Below, piece after piece: positions 53,283 through 62,500 of a DNA stretch of 64,000 nt; the stretch's first letter is position 1, and each line of letters starts with the position of its first letter. The translations under genes and the position numbers were made by a program. Source of the DNA: Bacteroidota bacterium (GTDB taxonomy: Bacteria > Bacteroidota > Bacteroidia > Chitinophagales > Chitinophagaceae); the NCBI GenBank assembly GCA_023416995.1, contig JAEZGI010000032.1, forward strand, positions 124,001 through 188,000. The letters run 5' to 3'. A model generated the notes under the pieces. That model saw only the letters and a list, made by a program, of their open reading frames with translations, was not told the origin of the DNA and made no database searches.

Positions 53283-54559
53283 TAGGCGCTATCATATTGA
53301 TCATTGTTTTGTTTGGGATTACAGTACCGATACTTAATTCCTTCAAAAAAGGTAAACCATGGTTTGATGCCGGGTTGATGAAGGGATTATATTGGTACCA
53401 TGCTTTTTTTGGTGGCGTTTATTACGTAATGGTAATGAATTCCCGGTCGGATTCGGTTGGATATTACAGACGCGCATTATATGAATACGACTACTGGTTG
53501 CTGATGTACACCAGGGGTACCCGTTTTATTGATTTCCTGGCTTATCCTTTTGTAAAACACCTCGCATTCTCATACGAGATGATGATGGTGTTATTTACCT
53601 GGATGGGATATTGGGGTTTTGTATACTTCTATATGTTCTTCAAAGAGAACATTCTTTATAAACACAAATTTTTACCGGGCATGAACCTCGGTGGCAGTTC
53701 GAACGGCATTGATATGATCACGCTGTTTATCTTCCTGCCCAACATGCATTACTGGACAGCTTCGCTCGGAAAAGGTGCCGTTATATTCTGGGGGTTAGGA
53801 CTAGCCATGTATGGTCTTAGTAAGATCAATACCCGAAAATTATTGTTTGTTCTTGGCCTCGCAATCGTATATCATGTGCGCCCTCACGTGTTTCTTTTTA
53901 TGACGGTCGGTATTATTGTCGGCATGTTTACCGGGCGACAGAAAATACCCACTTATCAGAAAGCACTTGTATTTGTTGGAGTTTCAGTTACACTGGCGCT
54001 CATGTACAATACAATCATGAGTTTTGTGGGGCTTGACAGTGAAAATCTGATTGAAAGTTTCGATAAATTTTCGTCGGGCAGATCGGTTGAGCTTGCTAAA
54101 GCAAATACGGGAATCGATATATCAAATTATCCCTTGATATTAAAACTCTTTACTTTCTGGTACCGGCCATTATTTTTTGATGCGCCTGGTGCGGCGGGAC
54201 TAATTGTTTCTTTTGAAAACGTAGTCTACATTTTATTGAGTGCAAAACTTTTTCAGCCAGGGTTCATCAAATACGTAAAATCCAGTTCGGCACTTGTTAA
54301 AGCCAGTGCCGTGGTGTTTCTTGCAACTTCTTTTGCACTATCCGCAACTTTGTCAAATATGGGAATCATCATCAGGCAAAAAAGTATGGTGATGTATTTT
54401 TTCCTGTTCATCATCATTTCATTTCTTGATTATAAAAAACATCAGCAGGTGATGCGCAAAAAACGAAAGATCGAAGAAATGAAACGGCTCGAAGCGCTTG
54501 ATGCGCCTGATGACCAAACAAGAGGTGGTCAGTTACAATCTGGTCTAAACGGCATATAA
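53279..54559 (+). CDS. Wzy/EpsG-like polysaccharide polymerase
   Basis: A 426-residue integral membrane protein with about ten helices. It begins at TTG 53279, overlapping the preceding stop as TTGA; no ATG lies early enough to keep the first helix (IGAIILIIVLFGITVPIL). Features expected of EpsG/Wzy proteins are SRSDSVGYYRRALYEYDYW after helix 2 and a large loop near residues 245-275. The C-terminal ~45 residues are charged and cytoplasmic (KKHQQVMRKKRKIEEMKRLE). It probably polymerises repeat units in the periplasm. Such proteins diverge fast, so the call rests on topology and position. Confidence 0.7.
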   Translation: MIGAIILIIVLFGITVPILNSFKKGKPWFDAGLMKGLYWYHAFFGGVYYVMVMNSRSDSVGYYRRALYEYDYWLLMYTRGTRFIDFLAYPFVKHLAFSYEMMMVLFTWMGYWGFVYFYMFFKENILYKHKFLPGMNLGGSSNGIDMITLFIFLPNMHYWTASLGKGAVIFWGLGLAMYGLSKINTRKLLFVLGLAIVYHVRPHVFLFMTVGIIVGMFTGRQKIPTYQKALVFVGVSVTLALMYNTIMSFVGLDSENLIESFDKFSSGRSVELAKANTGIDISNYPLILKLFTFWYRPLFFDAPGAAGLIVSFENVVYILLSAKLFQPGFIKYVKSSSALVKASAVVFLATSFALSATLSNMGIIIRQKSMVMYFFLFIIISFLDYKKHQQVMRKKRKIEEMKRLEALDAPDDQTRGGQLQSGLNGI

Positions 54560-54560
54560 T

Positions 54561-55547
54561 ATGGAAGGAATATTTACGGTTAGTCTTGATTTCGAATTGC
54601 ATTGGGGCGTGTTTGATAAAAAGAACAGGGAGGCCCGAAGAAACAATTATGAAAACACCCTGCGGCTGGTTCCTGAAATGCTTGAGCTGTTTAGCAAACA
54701 TGGCGTGCATGTTACCTGGGCAACTGTAGGATCATTGTTTGCAGGTGATGAGAAAGAATGGTACCAGTTGAAACCGGCAAACGAACCGGTTTATGAGAAC
54801 CCTGCATACTCGGCTTACCAGTATGTAAAACTTCACGGGCTTGATCAACGGGTAGCCTGGGCACATTTTGCCCCTGACCTGGTTGCAAAAATATTAGAAT
54901 ACCCCGGGCAGGAGCTGGGAACACATACATTCAGTCATTATTATTGCCTGGAAAAGCTAAGAGGTGAAGATGCATTTGAGGCTGATCTTAAGGCGGTTCA
55001 ACGTGCAGCCGCAAAGTATGGCACGGAAATGCGTTCGTTGGTGTTTCCGCGAAACCAGTTCAACCCCCAACATCTGAAGGCATGTTATAAACACGGTATC
55101 AGAACTATCAGGTCAAATCCATCTGAATGGTTCTGGAGCCCGGTAGCAGATGGTGGAAGTAGCCTGATCCGCAAAATTTTCAGAACAGGCGACGCTTATT
55201 TGCCGATGAGTTCGAACAGAACATCGTTCAAATTATCATCACTGAAGCCAGCTAAAAACGAACCGCTCCAGGTTCCTGCCAGCCGCTTTCTGCGACCCTG
55301 GCACCCGAGATATAAGACTGCGAATAAACTCGCACTTAAAAGGGTATTGAGCGAGATGAGGAAGGCTGCGATTAACAAAGAGTGTTATCATCTTTGGTGG
55401 CACCCTGAGAACTTCGGCGATTATCCGGAACAAAACATGGAGAACCTGAGACAGATCCTGAATCATTATACTGAATGCAAAAAGAAGTATGGAATGAAGA
55501 GTTGGAACATGGATGAGTATGCCATACATTTTGAACTAAGTCTTTAG
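54561..55547 (+). CDS. Polysaccharide deacetylase (NodB-like, CE4 family)
   Basis: A 328-residue protein without signal peptide. Motif 1 with the catalytic/metal Asp is FTVSLDFELHWG; the metal His pair is in LGTHTFSHYYC; VFPRNQFNP and LWWHPENFG are typical of the group linked to polysaccharide loci. It should remove N- or O-acetyl groups from a sugar intermediate, in the cytoplasm unless exported by another route. Its last 4 bases overlap the opposite-strand GNAT gene. Confidence 0.85.
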   Translation: MEGIFTVSLDFELHWGVFDKKNREARRNNYENTLRLVPEMLELFSKHGVHVTWATVGSLFAGDEKEWYQLKPANEPVYENPAYSAYQYVKLHGLDQRVAWAHFAPDLVAKILEYPGQELGTHTFSHYYCLEKLRGEDAFEADLKAVQRAAAKYGTEMRSLVFPRNQFNPQHLKACYKHGIRTIRSNPSEWFWSPVADGGSSLIRKIFRTGDAYLPMSSNRTSFKLSSLKPAKNEPLQVPASRFLRPWHPRYKTANKLALKRVLSEMRKAAINKECYHLWWHPENFGDYPEQNMENLRQILNHYTECKKKYGMKSWNMDEYAIHFELSL

Positions 55548-56521
55548 AACAGTTCAAGATCGCCAAGACTGTACGACCAGTTTGAAACGTTCATCAGCGA
55601 TTCAAATTCGTCACCAGCGGTTACTTTCCGAAGTGTTACAGTGGGACCCGCATTACGTACAGGAATAAATCCGAAACCTGGCAGGTAATCACGCATAGTG
55701 GTCCATTGACGACCGGAAATTGCGAGCAGATCAGCACCGGAATTACGCGATACATTCTGCAACCGTTTGCGAATGTCAGCACGGATAGAACCGGACGGGT
55801 TGAATACAAATAAGTCGGTTATTCTAAGTTCTGAAACCCGGCTATGTTCTTTGATACGATATACCAGGAAATAGTTTTTTCTGTCCGTGATAAAACTATA
55901 AGGGAAAAGGGGATTATCAGCATAACGCCACTGTACATATGCAGCAGAATATGGTGTGTGCAATCCGGCAGGTACAGTCGGAGTGCGACCTGAAAAATCT
56001 GACAGCAGTGCCGGCCAATCACTGTCGGCCTGGTTTACCGGTCGGGGTTTTGATTTCATCAGCAGTCTTGATGCAGTGGTAAGCGGACGCAGGGCCTGTA
56101 GTTTAAGCGGTATATTACCCTGGATCTGCCAGCCCATTTTGAGATAGCCCGGCATGCTTTGAGAATTTGGTGTGTTGAATACAAATCGCACATCATCGGC
56201 CCTGCAACGATCAAGTTGTTCAAGGGTAAGCTTTTTGAAGATACCTTTTCCCTGGTGATCGGGATGGGTAGCAGTATCGACGGCACGAATTGTTTTGTAA
56301 ACTTTGTCGTTCCATTTCCATTGCCATTGCATGAATGCCCTGAGGCCAATCAATGTATTGTTCTCTTCGGCTACAAGCACATAAGAGTTGCCAAATGGAT
56401 TTTTTTCATGTTTCCACGCCCAGAGCCCTTCCGATTTTGGTATCGTAGATTCACCGAGTGAAGATCGCAAAAGTTCTATGATCGCGGGTTTATCTGTAGA
56501 AAGGGCAGCACGGATATTCAT
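55544..56521 (-). CDS. GNAT-family N-acetyltransferase
   Basis: A 325-residue protein (start ATG 56521; ATG 56530 adds three residues). The N-terminal GNAT domain has the acetyl-CoA-binding pattern VDTATHPDHQGKGIFKKL and the following NTPNSQSMPGYLKMGWQ. The C-terminal half (about 160-325) is a second domain of GNAT-like look. It is the only minus-strand gene of the polysaccharide locus, convergent with the deacetylase and divergent from the epimerase. It may acetylate the sugar chain or a precursor. Confidence 0.8.
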   Translation of the reverse strand: MNIRAALSTDKPAIIELLRSSLGESTIPKSEGLWAWKHEKNPFGNSYVLVAEENNTLIGLRAFMQWQWKWNDKVYKTIRAVDTATHPDHQGKGIFKKLTLEQLDRCRADDVRFVFNTPNSQSMPGYLKMGWQIQGNIPLKLQALRPLTTASRLLMKSKPRPVNQADSDWPALLSDFSGRTPTVPAGLHTPYSAAYVQWRYADNPLFPYSFITDRKNYFLVYRIKEHSRVSELRITDLFVFNPSGSIRADIRKRLQNVSRNSGADLLAISGRQWTTMRDYLPGFGFIPVRNAGPTVTLRKVTAGDEFESLMNVSNWSYSLGDLELF

Positions 56522-56579
56522 TGCATACATTTGACGCCAAAATAATGATTAAGACCGGCATTAAATAAAAAATTAGACC

Positions 56580-57653
56580 ATGAAGATTTTAGTTACCGGA
56601 GCAGCCGGATTTATAGGTTTCCACCTGGTTAAAAAGCTTGTTTCACAAGGGTATACAGTTATAGGCCTCGACAACATCAACGACTATTATGATGTAAATC
56701 TGAAATACGGACGACTGTCGGAATTGGGTATCGATAAAGGAGACATTTCCCCCGACAAACTTATCAATAGCAATAAGCTTCCGGGTTTTTCATTTGTGCT
56801 GGCTCACCTGGAAGATGATGAAAAGATTGAAGCCTTATTCAGCAACGAGCTTTTCGATATGGTGTGCCATCTTGCTGCACAGGCAGGCGTGCGCTATAGC
56901 TTAGAAAAACCACTTAAATACATTCACAGTAATGTGATCGGTTTTACCAACATACTTGAGTCCTGTAAAAACCATTCCATTAAACACCTGGTGTATGCCA
57001 GCAGTTCCAGCGTTTATGGTCTAAATGCAGAAATCCCTTTCCGGGTTGATCAGCATACAGATCACCCGGTTTCGTTATATGCCGCAACGAAAAAAAGCAA
57101 CGAATTATTGGCACACGTATATAGCCACCTGTACAATCTGCCGGTTACCGGCCTGCGGTTCTTCACGGTATACGGTGCCTGGGGCCGCCCGGATATGGCA
57201 TACTTCTCATTCACTAATGCAATTCTGCAGGGCAAGCCGATCAAGGTTTTCAATGGAGGTGAGATGCGTCGGGATTTTACCTATATAGATGATATTATCA
57301 ATGGTATTGCCAGGGTAATTCCATCGCCTGCAAAACCATCTGAAAACTGGAACGAGCATGCTCCTGATCCTTCAAGATCCAAAACACCGTTCCGTATCTA
57401 TAATATCGGGAACAACCGGCCGGTCAATCTGCTGGATTTTATCAATACACTCGAAGATCAGCTGGGAGTTAAGGCTAACAAAGTGATGACTGAAATGCAA
57501 CCCGGCGATGTTACGGTGACCTATGCCGATGTTTCAGAAATGATAAACGATTTCGACTACAGTCCGTCAACGCCGATTTCCAAAGGGATAAGCGAATTTA
57601 TAAAGTGGTTCCGGTCTTACTATAAACTACCAGCATCAACGGACAAACAATGA
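56580..57653 (+). CDS. UDP-glucuronate 4-epimerase-like protein
   Basis: A 357-residue SDR epimerase. NAD motif GAAGFIGFHLVKKL, the group-specific LDNINDYYDVNLKYGRL, HLAAQAGVRYSLEKPLKYI, the catalytic Ser and Tyr-x3-Lys in YASSSSVYG and YAATKKSNE, and FFTVYGAWGRPDMAYFSFT. These match UDP-GlcA 4-epimerases (Cap1J/LspL type) better than plain GalE. The product would be UDP-galacturonic acid. The UDP-glucose 6-dehydrogenase that should supply UDP-GlcA is not in the window. The stop overlaps the next start (ATGA). Confidence 0.88.
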   Translation: MKILVTGAAGFIGFHLVKKLVSQGYTVIGLDNINDYYDVNLKYGRLSELGIDKGDISPDKLINSNKLPGFSFVLAHLEDDEKIEALFSNELFDMVCHLAAQAGVRYSLEKPLKYIHSNVIGFTNILESCKNHSIKHLVYASSSSVYGLNAEIPFRVDQHTDHPVSLYAATKKSNELLAHVYSHLYNLPVTGLRFFTVYGAWGRPDMAYFSFTNAILQGKPIKVFNGGEMRRDFTYIDDIINGIARVIPSPAKPSENWNEHAPDPSRSKTPFRIYNIGNNRPVNLLDFINTLEDQLGVKANKVMTEMQPGDVTVTYADVSEMINDFDYSPSTPISKGISEFIKWFRSYYKLPASTDKQ

Positions 57654-58822
57654 ACGGCAGAAAAAAGTTAATCAGGATTACAACGGTACCAATCTCGCTG
57701 AAGGTGTTGCTTCGCAGGCAACTGCAGTTCATGAACCAGCACTTTGATGTGTTGGGAGTATCTTCGCCCGGGCCCGTATTACAGGAAGTAGCTGAACAGG
57801 AGGGTGTGCGTGTGGCTGCTGTAGAAATGACGAGAGCAATCACACCTTTAAAGGATCTTCGGGCCGTGTGGCAACTGTACAGGTTATTCAAAAAAGAAAG
57901 ACCTGACATAGTTCATACACATACGCCCAAGGCAGGTCTGATTGGGATGCTCGCCGCAAGACTTGCGGGTGTACCTATCAGGCTGCATACCGTGGCAGGT
58001 TTACCGCTCATGGAAGCACGTGGCAAAAAAAGGATGTTACTTGAGCAGGTTGAAAAAATTACTTACGCTGCGGCGACTATGGTTTATCCCAATTCATCTA
58101 ACCTTGCTGTGTTTATCCTGAAAAGTAAATTTTGTTCACCGGCCCGGGTAAAGGTGCTTGGTAATGGTAGCAGTAATGGCATTGATACCAGTTCATTTGT
58201 GCGTACACCGGCAATTGAAGAACAGGCCTCGACACTGAGACAATCACTTGGACTAACGGCTGAAAATTTTGTGTTTGTATTTATTGGCCGGTTGGTTCGC
58301 GACAAGGGCATTGAAGAACTTGTAACCGCTTTTACGAGGTTGCAAAGCGAACATCCACAGGCCCGGCTTTTACTTATTGGTCCGTTTGAACCGGAACTTG
58401 ATCCCCTGAGTGAAGACACATTACAGCAACTCAACAACAACAAATCCATTATTACTGTTGGTTTCCAGTCGGATGTACGACCGTATTATCTTGTCAGTGA
58501 CGTTCTCACTTTTCCTTCATACCGCGAAGGATTTCCAAATGTACCTATGCAGGCCGGGTGTTTTGATCTGCCATCTATAGTTACCGATATCAATGGCTGC
58601 AACGAAATCATTACCGATGGCGAAAATGGGTTAATCATCCCTCCCAAAAGTTCAGTTCATCTTTACGAAGCCATGAAAAAGTTGCTCCTCGATGAACAGT
58701 TATATTTGCAGATGAAATCATTCGCACGAAAAATGATAGTAGAACGGTACGATCAAAAATATTTGTGGAACATCATTTTAGAAGAATATCAGCAACACCT
58801 CAAACATGAATCTGTACCATAA
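57650..58822 (+). CDS. Family 4 glycosyltransferase with Glu-to-Gln change in E-x7-E
   Basis: A 390-residue GT-B enzyme of the kind encoded beside PglC-type transferases. N-terminal RITTVPISLKVLLRRQLQFM, HTHTPKAGLIGMLAARLAGV, and donor domain starting FVFIGRLVRDKGIEEL. The usual E-x7-E is REGFPNVPMQAG, with Gln in the second position; I recall this as common in this subgroup. It probably adds the second sugar to the lipid carrier. It overlaps the following gene by 17 bases. Confidence 0.9.
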   Translation: MNGRKKLIRITTVPISLKVLLRRQLQFMNQHFDVLGVSSPGPVLQEVAEQEGVRVAAVEMTRAITPLKDLRAVWQLYRLFKKERPDIVHTHTPKAGLIGMLAARLAGVPIRLHTVAGLPLMEARGKKRMLLEQVEKITYAAATMVYPNSSNLAVFILKSKFCSPARVKVLGNGSSNGIDTSSFVRTPAIEEQASTLRQSLGLTAENFVFVFIGRLVRDKGIEELVTAFTRLQSEHPQARLLLIGPFEPELDPLSEDTLQQLNNNKSIITVGFQSDVRPYYLVSDVLTFPSYREGFPNVPMQAGCFDLPSIVTDINGCNEIITDGENGLIIPPKSSVHLYEAMKKLLLDEQLYLQMKSFARKMIVERYDQKYLWNIILEEYQQHLKHESVP

Positions 58823-59420
58823 TTTTTTCAAAAGGGTGTTGGACCTTGTTTTAAGTCTCACGGGTCTCATCTTGCTGTCACCAGTATTACTGGTGGTTAC
58901 AATCTTCCTGTATTTTGCCAACGATGGAAAACCTTTTTTCTTTCAGAAAAGACCGGGTAAAAATTCAAAGATTTTCCGGATAGTAAAGTTTAAAACCATG
59001 AATGACCGGCGAGGTACCGATGGTCGGTTATTGCCTGATGAACAACGCCTTACTGGTATCGGAAAATTTATCCGCAAAACTTCACTGGATGAGATTCCAC
59101 AGTTGTTTAGTGTGCTGGTGGGGGATATGAGTCTCGTAGGTCCAAGACCTTTGCTGGTTGAATATCTGCCTTTGTATTCAGATTTCCAGGCACGGCGGCA
59201 TGAGGTTAAACCTGGTATCACGGGCTGGGCGCAGGTGAATGGCCGTAACGCAATAAGTTGGGAGAAAAAGTTTGAACTTGATGTGTGGTACGCTGATCAT
59301 GTAAGCTTTTTACTTGATCTGAAAATATTATTCATGACTGTAAAAAAAGTTTTTAAAAGCGAAGGTATCAGCCAGGATGGCCATGCAACGATGCCATATT
59401 TTAAGGGAAACAAATCATGA
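58806..59420 (+). CDS. Initiating phosphoglycosyltransferase (PglC-type sugar transferase)
   Basis: A 204-residue monotopic enzyme transferring a phospho-sugar from UDP-sugar to undecaprenyl phosphate, the first step of repeat-unit assembly. One re-entrant N-terminal helix (RVLDLVLSLTGLILLSPVLL), then FFFQKRPGKNSKIFRIVKFKT, the catalytic Asp-Glu in TSLDEIPQL, VGDMSLVGPRPLL and KPGITGWAQVNGRN. Its small size, without the extra WbaP-type membrane domain, matches PglC, which favours di-N-acetylbacillosamine-like substrates. Confidence 0.92.
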   Translation: MNLYHNFFKRVLDLVLSLTGLILLSPVLLVVTIFLYFANDGKPFFFQKRPGKNSKIFRIVKFKTMNDRRGTDGRLLPDEQRLTGIGKFIRKTSLDEIPQLFSVLVGDMSLVGPRPLLVEYLPLYSDFQARRHEVKPGITGWAQVNGRNAISWEKKFELDVWYADHVSFLLDLKILFMTVKKVFKSEGISQDGHATMPYFKGNKS

Positions 59421-60382
59421 ACATACTTATCACTTCAGCCGGACAACGGGTATCGTTGGTACGCGCTTTTCAGACTCAGCTCAAATCAGTTTTCCCGGAC
59501 GCCAAAGTATTTACGACAGATATGAATCCCGGGCTGAGTGCTGCCTGTAATGTATCTGATGGTTACTTCCAGGTAAAACGCGTTACAGATCCCGTTTACA
59601 TGCAGGAACTTGAAGCGCTTTGCATGGCAAATAAGATAGGCATGATTGTGCCAACCATTGATACAGAACTGTTGGTACTCGCAAATCACAAACAGGGGTT
59701 TGCAGCGAAAAACATCCATATCATAGTAAGTGACCCGGCTTTCACTGCGAGCTGTCGGGACAAGCGTATAATCAATAAGTTTTTTGAAGAAGCGGGAGTT
59801 GAAATACCTAAACCGGTAGACAGATACAACCCGGTTTTTCCATTGTTTATAAAACCTTTTGACGGAAGTCTCAGTGCTGATACATTTCTCATCAGATCTG
59901 CCGACCAGTTGCGTCCCGAACAGGTGGCAAATCAGCGCTTCATGTTTATGGAGTATATAGATCGCAACGAGTACGATGAGTACACTGTTGATATGTATTA
60001 TGACCGGGCAAACACACTGAAGTGTCTTGTTCCCCGTAAACGTATTCATGTAAGAGCAGGAGAAATAAATAAAGGTGTTACCTGTAACAACCCGATCGTT
60101 CCTTTTCTGCTTGAAAAGTTGCCTTTGATTAAAGGTGCCGTAGGTTGTTTAACGCTCCAGATTTTTATGAGCAGAATTACGGGAAGAATGGTTGCGATTG
60201 AAATCAATCCAAGATTTGGTGGTGGGTACCCGTTGAGTTACCAGGCTGGTGCCAACTTCCCTTTATGGCTCATCAATGAATATTTTCTAAATCAGCAAAT
60301 CAGTTATACTGATGGATGGGAGGACGGACTCCTGATGCTTCGGTACGACGATGAGGTACTTGTTCATGGATATAAAGATTAA
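59417..60382 (+). CDS. ATP-grasp family ligase
   Basis: A 321-residue cytosolic protein of the carbamoyl-phosphate-synthase-like ATP-grasp group. The N-terminal domain starts ILITSAGQRVSLVRAF, as in the PylC-type fold. The central ATP-binding part includes FIKPFDGSLSADTF and FMEYIDRNEYDEYTVDMYYD, and the metal-binding end is VAIEINPRFGGGYPLSY. It probably joins a carboxylate and an amine, perhaps decorating a uronic acid of the polymer with an amino acid (inference). It overlaps both neighbours (ATGA at 59417; 17 bases with the HAD gene). Confidence 0.82.
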   Translation: MNILITSAGQRVSLVRAFQTQLKSVFPDAKVFTTDMNPGLSAACNVSDGYFQVKRVTDPVYMQELEALCMANKIGMIVPTIDTELLVLANHKQGFAAKNIHIIVSDPAFTASCRDKRIINKFFEEAGVEIPKPVDRYNPVFPLFIKPFDGSLSADTFLIRSADQLRPEQVANQRFMFMEYIDRNEYDEYTVDMYYDRANTLKCLVPRKRIHVRAGEINKGVTCNNPIVPFLLEKLPLIKGAVGCLTLQIFMSRITGRMVAIEINPRFGGGYPLSYQAGANFPLWLINEYFLNQQISYTDGWEDGLLMLRYDDEVLVHGYKD

Positions 60383-61046
60383 CAACCGGACCTTTTTTGT
60401 GTTCGACCTGGATGATACATTGTACCAGGAACTTGACTTTTTAAAATCTGCATACCGGTTTATATCAAAACAACTTGAGGAAGTTCTGCAGGTATCAGTG
60501 TATGAGGAGATGCTGGCCAAATATCAACGGAAAGAAAACGCGTTTCACTGGCTGCTTCAAACATATGCCAGTGAACTTAACGGATGGGAGAGTGGAATGT
60601 TGATACAGATGTACCGGGAACACATACCCGAAATCAACATGTCGGAAGACACCAGGAACTTCCTGGAACTTGTAAGGAAGGCGCGAATTCCAATGGGTTT
60701 GATTACTGACGGCAGAGCCGTAACACAGCGGAACAAGCTGAGAGCATTGGGGATCGAAAATTTGTTTTGCGATATCATTATCTCAGAAGAGTTTGGTTCT
60801 GAAAAACCTGACGAAAAAAATTTCCGGTTTTTTGCTGAAAAATATCCGGCGCGGGAATTTTATTATTTTGGCGACAATACCATCAAAGATTTTATTGCGC
60901 CGAAAATTTTGGGATGGAAAACTATTTGTCTGCGGGACCAGGGTTTTCATATACATGCGCAGGATATCCATTCGGCCAACGCCGCGGATATTATAATTGA
61001 CAATTTCAGGGAGGTGAACCTCGTTGAAGATTTTTCCAATATTTAA
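60366..61046 (+). CDS. HAD-superfamily hydrolase
   Basis: A 226-residue phosphatase-like protein. The start at 60366 gives MDIKINNRTFFVFDLDDTLY, with the nucleophile Asp and the acid/base Asp in FDLDDTLYQE. Motif II Thr in GLITDGRA, motif III Lys in SEKPDEKNF and motif IV in YFGDNTIKDFIAP. Such HADs accompany ATP-grasp proteins in surface-polysaccharide loci, which suggests a shared pathway. The 243 bases after it (61047-61289) hold no gene. Confidence 0.85.
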   Translation: MDIKINNRTFFVFDLDDTLYQELDFLKSAYRFISKQLEEVLQVSVYEEMLAKYQRKENAFHWLLQTYASELNGWESGMLIQMYREHIPEINMSEDTRNFLELVRKARIPMGLITDGRAVTQRNKLRALGIENLFCDIIISEEFGSEKPDEKNFRFFAEKYPAREFYYFGDNTIKDFIAPKILGWKTICLRDQGFHIHAQDIHSANAADIIIDNFREVNLVEDFSNI

Positions 61047-61289
61047 TAAAATTTATGATCGAAGCTCTGTGAAAGTCAAAACTTTAAGGGCAACTGGGTA
61101 GTTTATGCGAACTTGAGGGGTAGTAATACCTGAAATAAGGTTTTTTCAGATTTATACTTTGCCGATTCAAATATTCTTAAGATATTGTGCTTCCAAAAAG
61201 ATCCTTTCGAAACCACGCTGATCCTCTTCCTTTGAGATACCTACCGTAGTTAGCCCCGCAATATTTATAATCGGTTTTACCCTGTTAAG

Positions 61290-62456
61290 ATGAAATCAAA
61301 AATCTGGTTGTCCTCGCCCCATATGGGAGGTCAGGAACTTGAGTATATTCGTGAAGCGTTTGATTCGAACTGGATTGCTCCGCTAGGTCCAAATGTAGAC
61401 GGGTTCGAAGCGGATCTACAATCATTTTTAGGTAATGGAGTTCAGGTAGCAGCACTTGCGTCGGGTACATCAGCCATCCATTTGGCACTGGTTATCCTGG
61501 GAGTAAAGCATGGTGATGAAGTAATTTGTCAGTCAATGACATTTTCAGCTTCCGCCAATCCGATTGTATACCAGGGCGCCGTTCCCGTTTTTGTGGATAG
61601 TGAGGCTGACACCTGGAACATGTCGCCGGAATATCTTGAACTGGCTATCAAAGACCGTCTGGAAAAAACCGGGAAATTGCCCAAAGCCATTATCGTTGTC
61701 CATTTGTATGGTATGCCGGCAAAGATGAACGAGATCATGGCCATTTCAGCGAAATACGGCGTTCCTGTTATAGAAGATGCGGCAGAAGCACTGGGCTCAC
61801 ATTATAACGGGCAGATGCTGGGTACCTTCGGTGAAATAGGTATACTTTCCTTTAACGGAAATAAAATAATTACAACAAGCGGTGGAGGAGCATTGGTTTC
61901 AAAAAATGAAGCTCATGTAAAAAAAGCACGGTTTCTCGCTACGCAGGCCCAGGATCCGGCTCCACACTATCAACATTCACACATCGGGTACAATTACCGG
62001 ATGAGTAATATAAGCGCTGGTATCGGACGCGGACAGATGAAAGTGTTGAATGACCGTATCACGCAAAGACGAAAAAACTTCGAATACTACCAGACAAAAC
62101 TCGCTAATATAGAAGGAATAAGGTGTATACCGGTACCGGATAACCGATTTTTTTCTAATCACTGGTTGAGTATTATCGAAATCACCTCTACTAAATTTTC
62201 GCGTGAGGATCTCCGCTTGGCCCTCGTAAGTGAAAATATCGACAGCCGCCCCCCGTGGAAACCGATGCATTTACAACCCATTTTTGCTGACGGACCCTAT
62301 TTTGGGGCGCGGGTAAGTGAAGATCTTTTTGAACGTGGACTTTGTCTTCCATCCGGCTCAAACCTTGCTTCGGCTGATCTTGACAGAGTTATTAACACGA
62401 TTTCGAACGTTGTAACACCGGTTGGCAGGATTATTGATACTGCCCAATACGTCTAA
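61290..62456 (+). CDS. DegT/DnrJ/EryC1-family PLP-dependent sugar aminotransferase
   Basis: 388 residues. N-terminal PHMGGQELEYIREAFDSNWI, PLP phosphate site ASGTSAIHLALV, Asp stacking motif IEDAAEALGSHYNGQ. The Schiff-base Lys is in LSFNGNKIITTSGGGAL, about residue 192. It resembles PglE-like aminotransferases that form UDP-4-amino-4,6-dideoxy sugars from a 4-keto-6-deoxy substrate. The dehydratase encoded next would supply that substrate. No PglD-like acetyltransferase is obvious, apart from the GNAT protein at 55.5-56.5 kb. Confidence 0.9.
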   Translation: MKSKIWLSSPHMGGQELEYIREAFDSNWIAPLGPNVDGFEADLQSFLGNGVQVAALASGTSAIHLALVILGVKHGDEVICQSMTFSASANPIVYQGAVPVFVDSEADTWNMSPEYLELAIKDRLEKTGKLPKAIIVVHLYGMPAKMNEIMAISAKYGVPVIEDAAEALGSHYNGQMLGTFGEIGILSFNGNKIITTSGGGALVSKNEAHVKKARFLATQAQDPAPHYQHSHIGYNYRMSNISAGIGRGQMKVLNDRITQRRKNFEYYQTKLANIEGIRCIPVPDNRFFSNHWLSIIEITSTKFSREDLRLALVSENIDSRPPWKPMHLQPIFADGPYFGARVSEDLFERGLCLPSGSNLASADLDRVINTISNVVTPVGRIIDTAQYV

Positions 62457-62481
62457 GCACAAACGAAATTCCATGTGCTGT

Positions 62482-62500
62482 AAATGCTTTTCAGGCATTT
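62482..62500 (+). terminator. Weak terminator-like hairpin
   Basis: Stem AAATGC/GCATTT (62482-62487 with 62495-62500) with a short T-stretch after it, 25 bases past the aminotransferase stop. It is weak and may let transcription continue into the dehydratase gene. Confidence 0.3.

Noticed and set aside
59486..60049. A 187-codon minus-strand frame opposite the ATP-grasp gene
   Set aside because: The plus-strand protein has clear ATP-grasp motifs; the antisense product is Cys/His/Ile-rich without a pattern.
61047..61289. Intergenic stretch before the aminotransferase as a site of an RNA gene
   Set aside because: No tRNA-like arms, terminator or conserved RNA motif seen; only a loose TATACTTTG resembling a -7 box with wrong spacing.
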